Source of the DNA: JBJFCE01 sp964437825 | GTDB taxonomy: Bacteria; Bacillota; Clostridia; Lachnospirales; Lachnospiraceae | Assembly: GCA_964437825.1 (NCBI GenBank) | Contig: CAYTIH010000005.1 | Span: 14,500 to 78,499, forward strand | Direction: 5' to 3' | Length of the DNA stretch: 64,000 bases | Shown: piece by piece, positions 8,567 to 16,913 of the stretch | Numbering within the stretch: the stretch's first letter is position 1 | Layout of the letters: each line of letters starts with the position of its first letter | Translations under genes and position numbers: made by a program | The notes under the pieces: generated by a model | Database searches by the model: none | What the model saw: the letters and a program-made list of their open reading frames with translations, nothing else | What the model was told of the DNA's origin: nothing

Positions 8567-10009
8567 ATGATTACGAAGGAAAGAAAGAGAAGACTGGTGG
8601 AGCACGCAGAGGAGGTATATAACAAGGTCGCGGAATATCAGGCGCTTGGTCTGATTTGTGATGACGGCGATTTTGTTCCTTCCGTTCATTATCCGCCCAT
8701 CACGATGTATCCTGACAGTGATGCTCAGAAAACGCTGAAGGATTTTGTTTATCCGGAGGACGGCCTTATGGATATTTATGTGCATATTCCCTTCTGCATC
8801 CGGCACTGTGTGTTCTGCCATTATCCGGGTATGGTAGGTGAATGCAAAGAAGAAAAGGAAAAGTATATAAGCTATTTGATCCGGGAGATTGATTTATACC
8901 TGAAACGCTTTGACATCGATAAGATCAGTCCGCGTTCTATTCTGCTTGGAGGAGGTACTCCTACATATCTGCCCCCGGCCCTGTTGGATCATTTTCTTGA
9001 GGAACTGGGCAAACGAATGGATTTATCAAAGTGCCGCCAATACAATGTCGATCATGATCCGAATTCCCTGCTTGGCGAGGAGGGAACACAGCGTTTGGAA
9101 ATTATGAAAAAGCACGGTATTACGCGCCTTACAATCGGACTGCAGTCCTTGGATGACGAAGTTCTCAAAGTTATGAACCGTCCCCATGATTCCGAAATGG
9201 CAATAGAATCTGTAAGAAAGGCGTTGGAGTTTGGATTTGATGTTAATATAGAGTTTATTTACGGACACCCCGGAGAGACGATTGATAATTGGATTGAGGT
9301 CATGGATCAGGCCGTTCTGCTTCCGATGAATGAGATTCAGCTTTATCGACTGAAAGTGCAGGCGTATGGAGATAAGCAGGGCATTATTAATACCTATACA
9401 AGAGGCAGGAGAGCCCTGGATATTCCAGATTTCAAAACAACGATGATGATGAAACAGATCGCCATCGATATCCTGAATGAAAATGGCTATCATGAAACCC
9501 TGCGCCGTGTGTATGCAAAGGATAAGCGCGTGTATTCCCATTATGCCTATAACCAGTGCTGCAACCTATATGATCAGGTAGGATTTGGATTAACGGGTTT
9601 CTCAAGCTATCATGACCGCTTTGATATCAACTCTCAGTATTTTGAGGAATACTATGCAAAGATTGATAACGGTGAACTTCCTATTACCAGAGGCTATAAA
9701 CGCCCGCTTGACGAGCAGATCCGCCAGGCGATTGTCCTGCCGCTTAAGAATCGTTCCGTGATAAAGGTCGATTTCAAAAAGCGTACGGGAGTGGAGTTTG
9801 ACGATGTATTCCGCAAAAAGGTAGAGGTATTGAAACAATATGGTCTGCTGGAAGATAACGGAAAAGTCGTGAAATTGACGGAAATGGGAGGCTTCCTTGC
9901 AGACGAGGTATGCGAGCATTTCAATTCCGATGTCTATAAGCCGTTTCCGAGAGACAGATACGCAGACGGCCCGTTAAATCCGTATCTTTACAATAACGCC
10001 TTTGACTGA
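8567..10009 (+). CDS. HemN/HemW-like radical SAM protein
   Basis: This 480-residue protein has the radical SAM cluster motif C-x3-C-x2-C at Cys77, Cys81 and Cys84, set in YVHIPFCIRHCVFC. That context is typical of coproporphyrinogen III oxidase-like enzymes. The SAM-binding GGGTPT follows, then GLQSLDDEVL and a C-terminal HemN-type helical domain. Family members include anaerobic coproporphyrinogen oxidase HemN, heme chaperone HemW and radical methyltransferases such as HutW, so the reaction is not assignable. ATG 8567 is preferred over 8549 because AAAGGAG (8552-8558) is correctly spaced before it. It sits in the phospho-signalling block and away from other heme genes, which argues for a specialised substrate. 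An inverted-repeat remnant ends 31 bases upstream. Confidence 0.8.
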   Translation: MITKERKRRLVEHAEEVYNKVAEYQALGLICDDGDFVPSVHYPPITMYPDSDAQKTLKDFVYPEDGLMDIYVHIPFCIRHCVFCHYPGMVGECKEEKEKYISYLIREIDLYLKRFDIDKISPRSILLGGGTPTYLPPALLDHFLEELGKRMDLSKCRQYNVDHDPNSLLGEEGTQRLEIMKKHGITRLTIGLQSLDDEVLKVMNRPHDSEMAIESVRKALEFGFDVNIEFIYGHPGETIDNWIEVMDQAVLLPMNEIQLYRLKVQAYGDKQGIINTYTRGRRALDIPDFKTTMMMKQIAIDILNENGYHETLRRVYAKDKRVYSHYAYNQCCNLYDQVGFGLTGFSSYHDRFDINSQYFEEYYAKIDNGELPITRGYKRPLDEQIRQAIVLPLKNRSVIKVDFKKRTGVEFDDVFRKKVEVLKQYGLLEDNGKVVKLTEMGGFLADEVCEHFNSDVYKPFPRDRYADGPLNPYLYNNAFD

Positions 10010-10029
10010 GGGTAGCCGGGGACAGAAAC

Positions 10030-10842
10030 ATGATGAAGCATACCGAAAAAAATCAACGAGAAAGCAATATGGAATCCTGCCGAATAAAATTTGTAAAGTC
10101 TGAAATCTCCCGTATCGTCATCGGTCATTCTCAGAGTGTAGGAAAGCGCAGCTATCAGGAAGACAGCTTCGGATATACGAAGCCGGCTGATTATTGCGGC
10201 AGCTTTACTGCTGTTGTTGCGGACGGAATGGGAGGGCTTTCAAACGGCAGTGAAATAAGCGCCTATGTGGTAGAGAGGATGCTTCAAATGAGCAGGCGGC
10301 TTGCGCCGGGGGTTCCTGTTCATGCGGAATTGACTCGTATTGCACAAAGCATCAACAGTAATTTCCTGAACAATGCCGCAAAAAGCGGATCGACCTTAGC
10401 TGCGGTATATTGCAATCCGGACGGCATTTTTTGGTGCTGTGTGGGTGACAGCAGGGTATATCTGTTTCGCAGGGGCAGACTGACACAGCTCAATGAAGAC
10501 ACTGACTATTTGAATGTTCTGTTTCGAAAAGTTCTTGCGGGAGAACTGACCTATCAACAGGCAGCGCTTGATCCGCAGAAGGATTCGCTCGCACAATATA
10601 TCGGGCGTGTAGGGCAGATTACACCGGATTGCAACCGGTATCCGCTGATTCCGGAGAAAAATGATAAGATTCTGATCTGTAGTGACGGAATTTATAACTC
10701 ATTTACTGATGACGAGCTGGCTATTCTGCTATCCCTGCCGGCGCAGACTGCAGCGGATGCTATTTTGCGGGAAAATATGGAAAAAAATAAACCCGGTCAG
10801 GATAATTTTACGGCGGTTATTTTGGAATTTAAGGAGATATAG
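10030..10842 (+). CDS. PP2C-family Ser/Thr protein phosphatase (soluble)
   Basis: This 270-residue cytoplasmic phosphatase has all PP2C motifs: SYQEDSFG, VVADGMGG (metal-binding Asp and Gly), GSTL, CCVGDSRVYLFR, ICSDGIY and QDNFTAVI. No membrane segment or signal peptide is seen. It should hydrolyse phospho-Ser/Thr using two Mn/Mg ions. It lies 20 bases after the radical SAM gene and 67 bases before a second PP2C. It is therefore the likely off-switch for the kinase encoded further downstream. The start is either of two adjacent ATGs at 10030 and 10033; the binding site is weak (GGGGACAG). Compared with the second phosphatase it has a longer N-terminal lead and no membrane anchor, so the two probably act on different pools. 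Confidence 0.88.
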   Translation: MMKHTEKNQRESNMESCRIKFVKSEISRIVIGHSQSVGKRSYQEDSFGYTKPADYCGSFTAVVADGMGGLSNGSEISAYVVERMLQMSRRLAPGVPVHAELTRIAQSINSNFLNNAAKSGSTLAAVYCNPDGIFWCCVGDSRVYLFRRGRLTQLNEDTDYLNVLFRKVLAGELTYQQAALDPQKDSLAQYIGRVGQITPDCNRYPLIPEKNDKILICSDGIYNSFTDDELAILLSLPAQTAADAILRENMEKNKPGQDNFTAVILEFKEI

Positions 10843-10909
10843 AAAAGATAGACAAATACACATATTTTCGATCGACTGGCTAAACTTAAGAGTATTTAGG
10901 GAGAAAGAT

Positions 10910-11956
10910 ATGTTTATTGATGTTGCAAAATATACTTGTAACGGCGGACACAGCATAAACGAGGATTCTTTCTGGACGGATGACCATGTTTTTGCTGTGG
11001 CTGACGGACTGGGAGGTCATGAAAACGGAGAGGAAGCTTCCGCATGTGCTATAAAAAGCATCCGGAAAAATTGTACCGGAAATTATGGTCAGGACAAAAT
11101 TATGGAAATATTGAATGCTGCAAATAAAGCGGTATGGGATTTAAACGGATCGGCGCGCACTACGATTGCGGCTGCTTTTGTGGAAAACGGAATCTTTCGT
11201 TATGCGAATGTCGGCGACAGTCGGGTATATTATTTCAGAAACCGAAAAATAATTGCATGTACCAAGGATCATTCTGTTTGTCAGGCTGCCGTAGATATGG
11301 GAAACATGTCTTTTGAAGAAATCAGACACAGTGAGGACCGATCTAAGCTGCTCAAAGTACTCGGAAGCAGTGAAAATCTGAACCTGAAAAGAAATTATCC
11401 GGGAATCGAAATACAGGAGGGAGATGCTTTCCTGGTATGCAGCGACGGATTTTGGGAATATGTTTACGAGGATGAAATGGAAGCGGATCTGCTCAAATCA
11501 GGCAGTGCCGAGGCATGGATGATCTATCTGTTAAAGCGTCAGCTTCTGCGTGCGAAAAATGAAGGGGATAATTATACTGTAATCTGCGGCATCATCGGCC
11601 GACCGGTTCCCCAAAAAGAAGCAAAGCATAAGCCTGCTGCTGCAATTGCCGTAATAGGTGTGGCAGCCGTAGCGGCGTCAGTATTTGCGGCTTTTCATTT
11701 TTTGAATTTGAAGCAGGCAGAAGAAAGCACGGATTTTGATGATCATACTTATACGGAAATGGAGAGTCCGGATGAATCGATATTTCCGGAGGATTCTGAT
11801 GAGTCGATAAATCACAATTCTGAGGACGAAGACGAAACAGGGGAACCGGAAAAGCCTGTAACTGAGAACGAAGACGCGAATGATCAGAGCAAGCGAGAAA
11901 AAACTGCAGAACCTGATACATCGAATGCCAAATCCGCAAGTGAAGAAAGGAAATAA
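10910..11956 (+). CDS. Membrane-anchored PP2C-family phosphatase
   Basis: The catalytic domain (residues 1-230 of 348) has SINEDSF, VADGLGG, ANVGDSRVYYF, LVCSDGFWE and GDNYTV, so it looks active. A single membrane segment follows at about 243-265 (AAAIAVIGVAAVAASVFAAF). The remaining 80 residues form a very acidic low-complexity tail rich in D, E and S that should lie outside the cell. ATG 10910 is chosen because AGGGAG precedes it closely; an upstream in-frame extension to 10682 lies inside the previous gene. The gene is 8 bases from the kinase gene. A phosphatase next to a kinase with matching membrane topology is the arrangement of PrpC/PrkC-type pairs. The acidic tail has no recognised domain. 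Confidence 0.86.
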   Translation: MFIDVAKYTCNGGHSINEDSFWTDDHVFAVADGLGGHENGEEASACAIKSIRKNCTGNYGQDKIMEILNAANKAVWDLNGSARTTIAAAFVENGIFRYANVGDSRVYYFRNRKIIACTKDHSVCQAAVDMGNMSFEEIRHSEDRSKLLKVLGSSENLNLKRNYPGIEIQEGDAFLVCSDGFWEYVYEDEMEADLLKSGSAEAWMIYLLKRQLLRAKNEGDNYTVICGIIGRPVPQKEAKHKPAAAIAVIGVAAVAASVFAAFHFLNLKQAEESTDFDDHTYTEMESPDESIFPEDSDESINHNSEDEDETGEPEKPVTENEDANDQSKREKTAEPDTSNAKSASEERK

Positions 11957-11964
11957 CGACAGAC

Positions 11965-14433
11965 ATGATTAGCATAAACAATCGAAAGCTATGTGAAAAT
12001 TGCTTTGCCAAAATCGATCGGGAGCCATGTCCTTATTGTGGTTTTAACAGAGCTTCCTATGTGAATGATCCTGCGACGCTGGCAGTCGGCAGTATCCTCG
12101 AGCGGCGTTATGTGATTGGCAAAATGCTCGGAAAAGGAGGTTTTGGGATTACCTACCTTGCATATGATATGAAGCTGGAGCGAAAGGTGGCGATTAAAGA
12201 ATACTATCCCTATGGTCTTGCCGTGCGGAATATCGGAAGCACTTTCGTATCCGTTTCCAATGCCGAATCTGCGGCTACCTTTCAGAGCGGGGCGGATAAA
12301 TTTTTTAATGAGGCCAGACTTGTTGCCAAATTTATCGGAAATCCCAATATTGTAAGCATATATGATTTTTTCTATGAGAACAATACGGTCTATTTTACCA
12401 TGGAGTTTTTGAAGGGAAAGACTCTGAAGGAATACATAAAGGAGCACGGGATTTTATCATCCGGGCAGGCAGTTTGTATTGCGAATGATATATCAAGTGC
12501 ACTGACTGCGGCCCATAATATGAAGGTTCTGCACAGGGATATTTCTCCTGACAACATCATGATCTGTGATGACGGAAGCAATAAGCTGCTTGACTTTGGG
12601 GCAGCACGGCAGGTATTGACGGAAGGGTCCCAGAGCCTGTCGGTTATTTTAAAGCAGGGCTTCGCGCCCCTTGAGCAGTACCAGAAAAAGGGGAAACAGG
12701 GACCATGGACGGACATCTATGCCCTTGGTGCGACCATCTATTATGCTCTTACCATGGAGTTTTTGGATGATCCCATGAGCAGACTGGAGAATGACGGTGA
12801 ATACAGTTCCAATAAGCATGGAATCGCTCCGGAACTGTGGGCGATGATTCAAAAGGCTACAATGCTCAAGGTATCGGACAGATATCAGAATATTCATGAG
12901 CTAAAAGATGACTTAGGCAGACTTTCTATTAAGCCCGAACCGATCGTGCTTGCGAGGGCATCGGCTGACAGTGTTTCTTCTTCCATGGAAGAATCCATGG
13001 AAGAATCCATGGAAGAATCCATGGAGTACTCAATGAAAAGGGTGAGTTCAACTTCTAAAGAGCATCAGGAAACAGCAGCGTCGATTGGAGTTACTATGCC
13101 CCTGCCTATGCAGATCGGGGCGTCGCAGAGCCAAATGCCCTTGTCTGCGCGGGGAGCTGCATCACAAAGAACCATGGCCCTGTCTATGCCGGGAGGCTCA
13201 TCACAAAGCGGAGGAAATACGCCGCAGAAGGAACAGTCTAAAAATAGAATCAAAAAACAGTGGGTGTTCATCATTGCTGCATCGGCAATTGCCCTTTTGG
13301 CAATCATTGTTGTCTGCGTCAAGCTGTTTAGGAGCGGCGATTCGGATTCAACGCAGGAGTCAATACAATCGCAACAGGAAGCGGAACCGACCGAAAGCTT
13401 TGACTCTCCGGAGAATTCGGCAAACCAGGCAGAAACCGGATATGTGAATTATATCAACGAAACGGTTTGCTTTTCTGTGGAGTATCCGGAAGGCTATACG
13501 GTGACGGAGACATATGCCAATGGTGTTCAGATTACAAACGGTGATGTTTGGGTGGCCGTTGAATATGCTTTTCAAACAGTCGATGGCAGCGTTATATATT
13601 CCGCGGAGGATTTTGCACTGCAGGTGAGAGCGGATGTCAATGTCCTGACAGACTGGCTGGGCGGCGAAGACATACAGCTGATGAATGCTTCCGCGCGTAC
13701 TGTGGTAGGCAGGAGCTGTTACGAATATGATTTTGAATTGCAGCGCAGGGATCATCCGTATAGCGGTAAGCTTTTTATTTTTGACAGTGACGGTGACTTT
13801 GGATGTTATTCTTATTTTCAGCTTTATAATAAAGATGCAGAGAATGCGGCTCTTTATCAAGAGCAGCTTGAGGCGATGCTGAACAGCTTCCGGGTGACGG
13901 GCTCTTATCAGGAGGAAGGCTATACCTTATATACTTATGATGAATACGCGCTGCAGTTTGTTGTAAGAGATGAAGCAATGGCTGAAACACAAGTTAGCAG
14001 CGGCACTGTATTTATCTATCCGGCCGAGCATGTATTTACGGAGGCATCTATCACAATGCGGCCCACTGCTTATACAGTGGAAGACGGTGATGAAATGGAT
14101 GATGTGCTATCGGTAAGCGCTGAATATTATTTTGATTATTATGATCAGACACGGTATGATTCCCAAAAGACCACGTTGCGGCTTGGCAGATATTCCTATA
14201 CGGGCTTTGATGTAGAATACTATAATAGGAATAAGAAATTTTATGGCACGTTATTTGTGCTTGAACATGATGGGGTATATTGGAAGATTGAACTTGAGAG
14301 CACGGATGAATATTATGATACTGCGATCAATGCCTTTGGGGATGTTCTGACATCCTTAAGGTTCATGGATGATACAGCATCGGAACTGAGCTCCAGACCG
14401 GTAGAAGACGTTCTGGAGTCGAAAATGCCGTAG
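11965..14433 (+). CDS. Membrane Ser/Thr protein kinase with zinc-ribbon N terminus
   Basis: This 822-residue kinase begins with a four-cysteine zinc ribbon (Cys10, 13, 22, 25). The Hanks-type kinase domain spans about residues 48-315: glycine loop GKGGFG (56-61), Lys78, catalytic HRDISPDN with Asp192, and LDFGAARQ with Asp210. The HRDISPDN form is common in Clostridia kinases of this class. A linker follows with three exact SMEE repeats (about 340-351), then M/Q/S-rich sequence, one membrane helix at about 433-455, and an extracellular part. The extracellular part contains two similar beta-rich modules (FSVEYPEGYTV and LQFVVRDEAMAE). PASTA repeats are absent, so the signal sensed is probably not muropeptide. 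It closes the block that begins with the FHA-ABC exporter and is its likely kinase. Confidence 0.9.
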   Translation: MISINNRKLCENCFAKIDREPCPYCGFNRASYVNDPATLAVGSILERRYVIGKMLGKGGFGITYLAYDMKLERKVAIKEYYPYGLAVRNIGSTFVSVSNAESAATFQSGADKFFNEARLVAKFIGNPNIVSIYDFFYENNTVYFTMEFLKGKTLKEYIKEHGILSSGQAVCIANDISSALTAAHNMKVLHRDISPDNIMICDDGSNKLLDFGAARQVLTEGSQSLSVILKQGFAPLEQYQKKGKQGPWTDIYALGATIYYALTMEFLDDPMSRLENDGEYSSNKHGIAPELWAMIQKATMLKVSDRYQNIHELKDDLGRLSIKPEPIVLARASADSVSSSMEESMEESMEESMEYSMKRVSSTSKEHQETAASIGVTMPLPMQIGASQSQMPLSARGAASQRTMALSMPGGSSQSGGNTPQKEQSKNRIKKQWVFIIAASAIALLAIIVVCVKLFRSGDSDSTQESIQSQQEAEPTESFDSPENSANQAETGYVNYINETVCFSVEYPEGYTVTETYANGVQITNGDVWVAVEYAFQTVDGSVIYSAEDFALQVRADVNVLTDWLGGEDIQLMNASARTVVGRSCYEYDFELQRRDHPYSGKLFIFDSDGDFGCYSYFQLYNKDAENAALYQEQLEAMLNSFRVTGSYQEEGYTLYTYDEYALQFVVRDEAMAETQVSSGTVFIYPAEHVFTEASITMRPTAYTVEDGDEMDDVLSVSAEYYFDYYDQTRYDSQKTTLRLGRYSYTGFDVEYYNRNKKFYGTLFVLEHDGVYWKIELESTDEYYDTAINAFGDVLTSLRFMDDTASELSSRPVEDVLESKMP
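12982..13026 (+). repeat. 12-base in-frame tandem repeat in kinase linker
   Basis: The unit TCCATGGAAGAA occurs three times exactly, followed by TCCATGGAG, and encodes SMEE-SMEE-SMEE-SME. It lies in the cytoplasmic linker between the kinase domain and the membrane helix. Exact DNA identity suggests recent slippage expansion. Confidence 0.8.
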
Positions 14434-14479
14434 TACATCGGCGCTTTTGTAAGTATAGGCGGGCAGACATAAGCTATGA

Positions 14480-14550
14480 GGCGTAGGGACTGAAATGATC
14501 TCTCTAAGCAGAGAAAGGAGAGATCAAAAATCAGTTCCTGCGCCTTTTGT
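14480..14550 (+). terminator. Large two-stage terminator hairpin after the kinase gene
   Basis: The outer arms GGCGTAGGGACTGA and TCAGTTCCTGCGCC pair with two mismatches. An inner perfect 9-base stem is TGATCTCTC / GAGAGATCA. TTTTGTGTTT follows. This should end the long block that starts at 530. Confidence 0.7.
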
Positions 14551-14573
14551 GTTTAAAAAATCCGGATCATGAA

Positions 14574-14612
14574 TCAAGGTACCTTGACAAATGCACGCTG
14601 CAGTGTAAAAAT
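14574..14612 (+). promoter_or_regulatory. Promoter with palindromic operator upstream of MarR::ABC fusion
   Basis: TTGACA at 14584-14589 and a TAAAAA/AAAAAT -10 near 14606-14612 form a promoter. A perfect 14-base palindrome TCAAGGTACCTTGA (14574-14587) overlaps the -35. MarR proteins bind such palindromes, so this may be the original autoregulatory operator. Confidence 0.5.
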
Positions 14613-14655
14613 AGAAAGTTACCTAATATTTTAATGTTCCGGAATGGAGATGGAT

Positions 14656-16233
14656 ATGACTGAGAATAACGGTTTGAAAGAATTTTGCAGTGCCGCACAG
14701 GATGAAAACATGGATATGAATCAGAAACTGATTATGAATCTGCGCGACTTAGGCCATGTCATACGCTTCCTTTATGAGGGAAGGGGAAGTCAGAAGCAAA
14801 TCCTGATCATCCTGCTGAAAACGGGAGGTATGACGCAGCGCGAATTAACGGAAAGAATGGGGATGACCAATGATATAGAAAATATTTCAACAACGGTTTC
14901 ACAGTCGCTGCCCTCCCTTTTTTCCGGGGTACTTACGATAATCGGAACGGCCCTGATTATGTTTTGGTACTGCTGGCAGCTGGCGCTTTTAAGCTGTGCA
15001 ACGGTTATATTAACGGTGATTGCAACAAAAGTATTATCAGGAAGAGTACGAAAATTCTCACGCCGCCGCCAGCATCTGTTAGGAGTGCTGAACGGTACGG
15101 TTGAAGAAATGATTTCCGGCTATCGTACGGTTGTGGCATATAATCATCAGGATATTACAACGGAGGAATTTTGTGAAACATCGGATTCCCTGACGAAGGC
15201 AGGAATCCGGACGGATGCTTTCAGCGGCGTTCTGGGACCTATTATGAATTGTATCGGCAACATCGGCTTTGTGATTATTGCGGCCTTTGGAGGATATTTT
15301 GCAATTCACGGACTGATATCCGTGGGTGTGATTTCTGCATTTATTGTATATGCAAAGCAGTTCAGCCGTCCGATCAATGAAATAGCGCAGGTATATGGTC
15401 AGCTTCAGACTGCAATTGCAGGAGCGGAAAGAGTATTTTGTATTATCGATGAGGCCGGTGAAGAAAAATCGGGAGAAGCGCTTAACGAAGCTCCGTTCAT
15501 GGCGGTAACCTTTCAGGATGTGAAATTCTCTTATGAGAAGGGCTATCCCGTGATTCATGATTTTTCATTAACAATACCGTCCGGTAAGAAGGTTGCGCTG
15601 GTAGGAGCCACGGGCAGCGGCAAAACAACGATTGTGAATCTGCTGATGCGCTTTTATGATCTTGACAGCGGCGATATCTTCATTAACAATCAGAATATCA
15701 GGGATGTTTCCAGAGACAGCCTGAGAAAGAACGTAGCAATCGTATTACAGGATACGGTTTTGTTTTCCGATACTGTCAGGAGCAACCTGACATATGGGAA
15801 TGAAAACGCCACGCAGAAGCAATTGGACGAAGCTGTGGAAATGAGCAGATGTAAGGAAATGATCCGGATGCTGCCGCAGGGCTTTGACACGGTATTGACA
15901 GGCTCGGGTGCGAACATCAGTCAGGGTCAGCGCCAGCTCCTTGCAATTGCGAGAGCCTTCGTTGCCGACCCCAAGATACTTATTTTGGATGAAGCGACCT
16001 CCAATGTGGATACCAGAACCGAAAAAGCAATTCAGGATGCGATGCAGTTTGTTATGAAAAACCGGACCAGTATCATTATTGCACACCGTTTATCCACGAT
16101 CAGGGACGCCGATATGATCGTAGTCATTGATCAAGGGCAAATTGTAGAGAGCGGCAGCCACGAAAGCCTGCTTGCGCAAAAGGGCAAGTACTATGAGCTG
16201 TATATGACACAGTATGCCGGTTTTGCCACCTGA
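14656..16233 (+). CDS. Chimera: MarR N terminus fused to truncated ABC exporter
   Basis: Residues 1 to about 70 look like the start of a MarR regulator (DLGHVIRFLYEGRG, ILIILLKTGGMTQRELTER, entering the winged helix). The sequence then jumps directly into MTNDIENISTTVSQSLPS, which belongs about 120 residues into an ABC exporter membrane domain. Membrane helices 1-2 are missing; about four helices remain. The ATPase is complete: Walker A GATGSGKTT (about 316), signature ISQGQRQ (a change from LSGGQ), Walker B ILILDEATS, and AHR. The parent layout was presumably marR-ABC-ABC, a common Firmicutes operon. An in-frame deletion would have removed the rest of marR, the first transporter and the start of the second. 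ATG 14656 is preferred because GGAG lies 6 bases upstream. It is probably non-functional as an exporter. Confidence 0.75.
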   Translation: MTENNGLKEFCSAAQDENMDMNQKLIMNLRDLGHVIRFLYEGRGSQKQILIILLKTGGMTQRELTERMGMTNDIENISTTVSQSLPSLFSGVLTIIGTALIMFWYCWQLALLSCATVILTVIATKVLSGRVRKFSRRRQHLLGVLNGTVEEMISGYRTVVAYNHQDITTEEFCETSDSLTKAGIRTDAFSGVLGPIMNCIGNIGFVIIAAFGGYFAIHGLISVGVISAFIVYAKQFSRPINEIAQVYGQLQTAIAGAERVFCIIDEAGEEKSGEALNEAPFMAVTFQDVKFSYEKGYPVIHDFSLTIPSGKKVALVGATGSGKTTIVNLLMRFYDLDSGDIFINNQNIRDVSRDSLRKNVAIVLQDTVLFSDTVRSNLTYGNENATQKQLDEAVEMSRCKEMIRMLPQGFDTVLTGSGANISQGQRQLLAIARAFVADPKILILDEATSNVDTRTEKAIQDAMQFVMKNRTSIIIAHRLSTIRDADMIVVIDQGQIVESGSHESLLAQKGKYYELYMTQYAGFAT

Positions 16234-16251
16234 TCGGAATCGAAGATTCCG

Positions 16252-16281
16252 TTGACACAGAAGGATATCTGATAATATAGT
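16252..16281 (+). promoter_or_regulatory. Predicted promoter for the TIR gene
   Basis: TTGACA at 16252-16257 and TATAGT at 16276-16281 are 18 bases apart. A 7-base perfect hairpin CGGAATC-GAA-GATTCCG (16235-16251) lies just upstream, after the ABC stop codon. It has no T-run, so its role as a terminator is doubtful. Confidence 0.5.
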
Positions 16282-16334
16282 ATCTTATAGAGATTCAAGG
16301 ATCGGAAAGAATGCTCAGAAGGAGACGGGAGATT

Positions 16335-16913
16335 ATGCAGATATTCATATCACATTCCTCCAAAGACGCCGATGCCGCAGGAAAGGTATGCGAACTTTTG
16401 GAGAAAAACGGAACGAAGTGCTTTATAGCGCCCAGAGATATTCGTTCCGGAAAAGAGTATGCGGAAGAAATCGTGAACGGAATTGATCAGTCGGCAGCAG
16501 TGGTTTTACTGATGTCACAGAACGCGAATCATTCTCCGCATGTTTTGCGCGAGGTGGAGAGAGCGGTCAGCAAGTCCATACCGATTCTGGTCTATAAGCT
16601 TGAGGAGGTGGCGCTGTCCAAGTCCATGGAATCTTTTCTGATGACGCATCAGTGGGTAAATGCCAAGTCCGAGGGAGATTACTCGGATATTTTGGCATTT
16701 GCGGAAAATCTGGAGAAGAACGGACAGCCGGAGCGTGAGAAGCTTACGGCAGCGCCGGAAAAAGAAACGGGCAGGAAGAAAAAAGGTAAGATGCTGGCGG
16801 CAGCAGCGGTGATTTTGCTGGCAGCAGGTTTCCGTAGAACTGGGAGATACCGTTGTTTTCGGCAGCTACAATGGGGAGGAGATCAGTTGGAGAGTGCTGA
16901 AGCTGTCCGATGA
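16335..16913 (+). CDS. TIR-domain protein (5' part of a frameshifted gene)
   Basis: The intact part of this 192-residue reading frame is a TIR domain (residues 1 to about 130). It has MQIFISHSSKDAD, the BB-loop-like FIAPRDIRSGKEY, and SPHVLREVERAV carrying the glutamate found in TIR enzymes. A basic linker (GRKKKGK) and a hydrophobic stretch AAAAVILLAAG follow, as in membrane-anchored TIR proteins. Directly after that the frame becomes unrelated (FRRTGRYRC...). The natural continuation is found in another frame from 16831. ATG 16335 is chosen, with GGAG about 10 bases upstream and the canonical TIR start. TIR proteins of bacteria can be NAD-consuming or scaffolding. No Thoeris partner or CBASS gene is nearby, so a defence role is not supported. 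Confidence 0.72.
   Translation: MQIFISHSSKDADAAGKVCELLEKNGTKCFIAPRDIRSGKEYAEEIVNGIDQSAAVVLLMSQNANHSPHVLREVERAVSKSIPILVYKLEEVALSKSMESFLMTHQWVNAKSEGDYSDILAFAENLEKNGQPEREKLTAAPEKETGRKKKGKMLAAAAVILLAAGFRRTGRYRCFRQLQWGGDQLESAEAVR

Noticed and set aside
8567..10009. Radical SAM gene as hemN of a heme pathway
   Set aside because: No other heme genes are nearby; the motif supports only the wider HemN-like family.
10682..10909. N-terminal extension of the second PP2C
   Set aside because: It overlaps the first PP2C gene; the conserved PP2C start and a good binding site are at 10910.
12982..13026. CRISPR-like short repeats
   Set aside because: The units are contiguous 12-mers in frame within a kinase gene, without spacers.
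16335..16913. TIR gene as part of an anti-phage system
   Set aside because: No Thoeris, CBASS or other known partner lies nearby, and the gene is frameshifted after a membrane segment.
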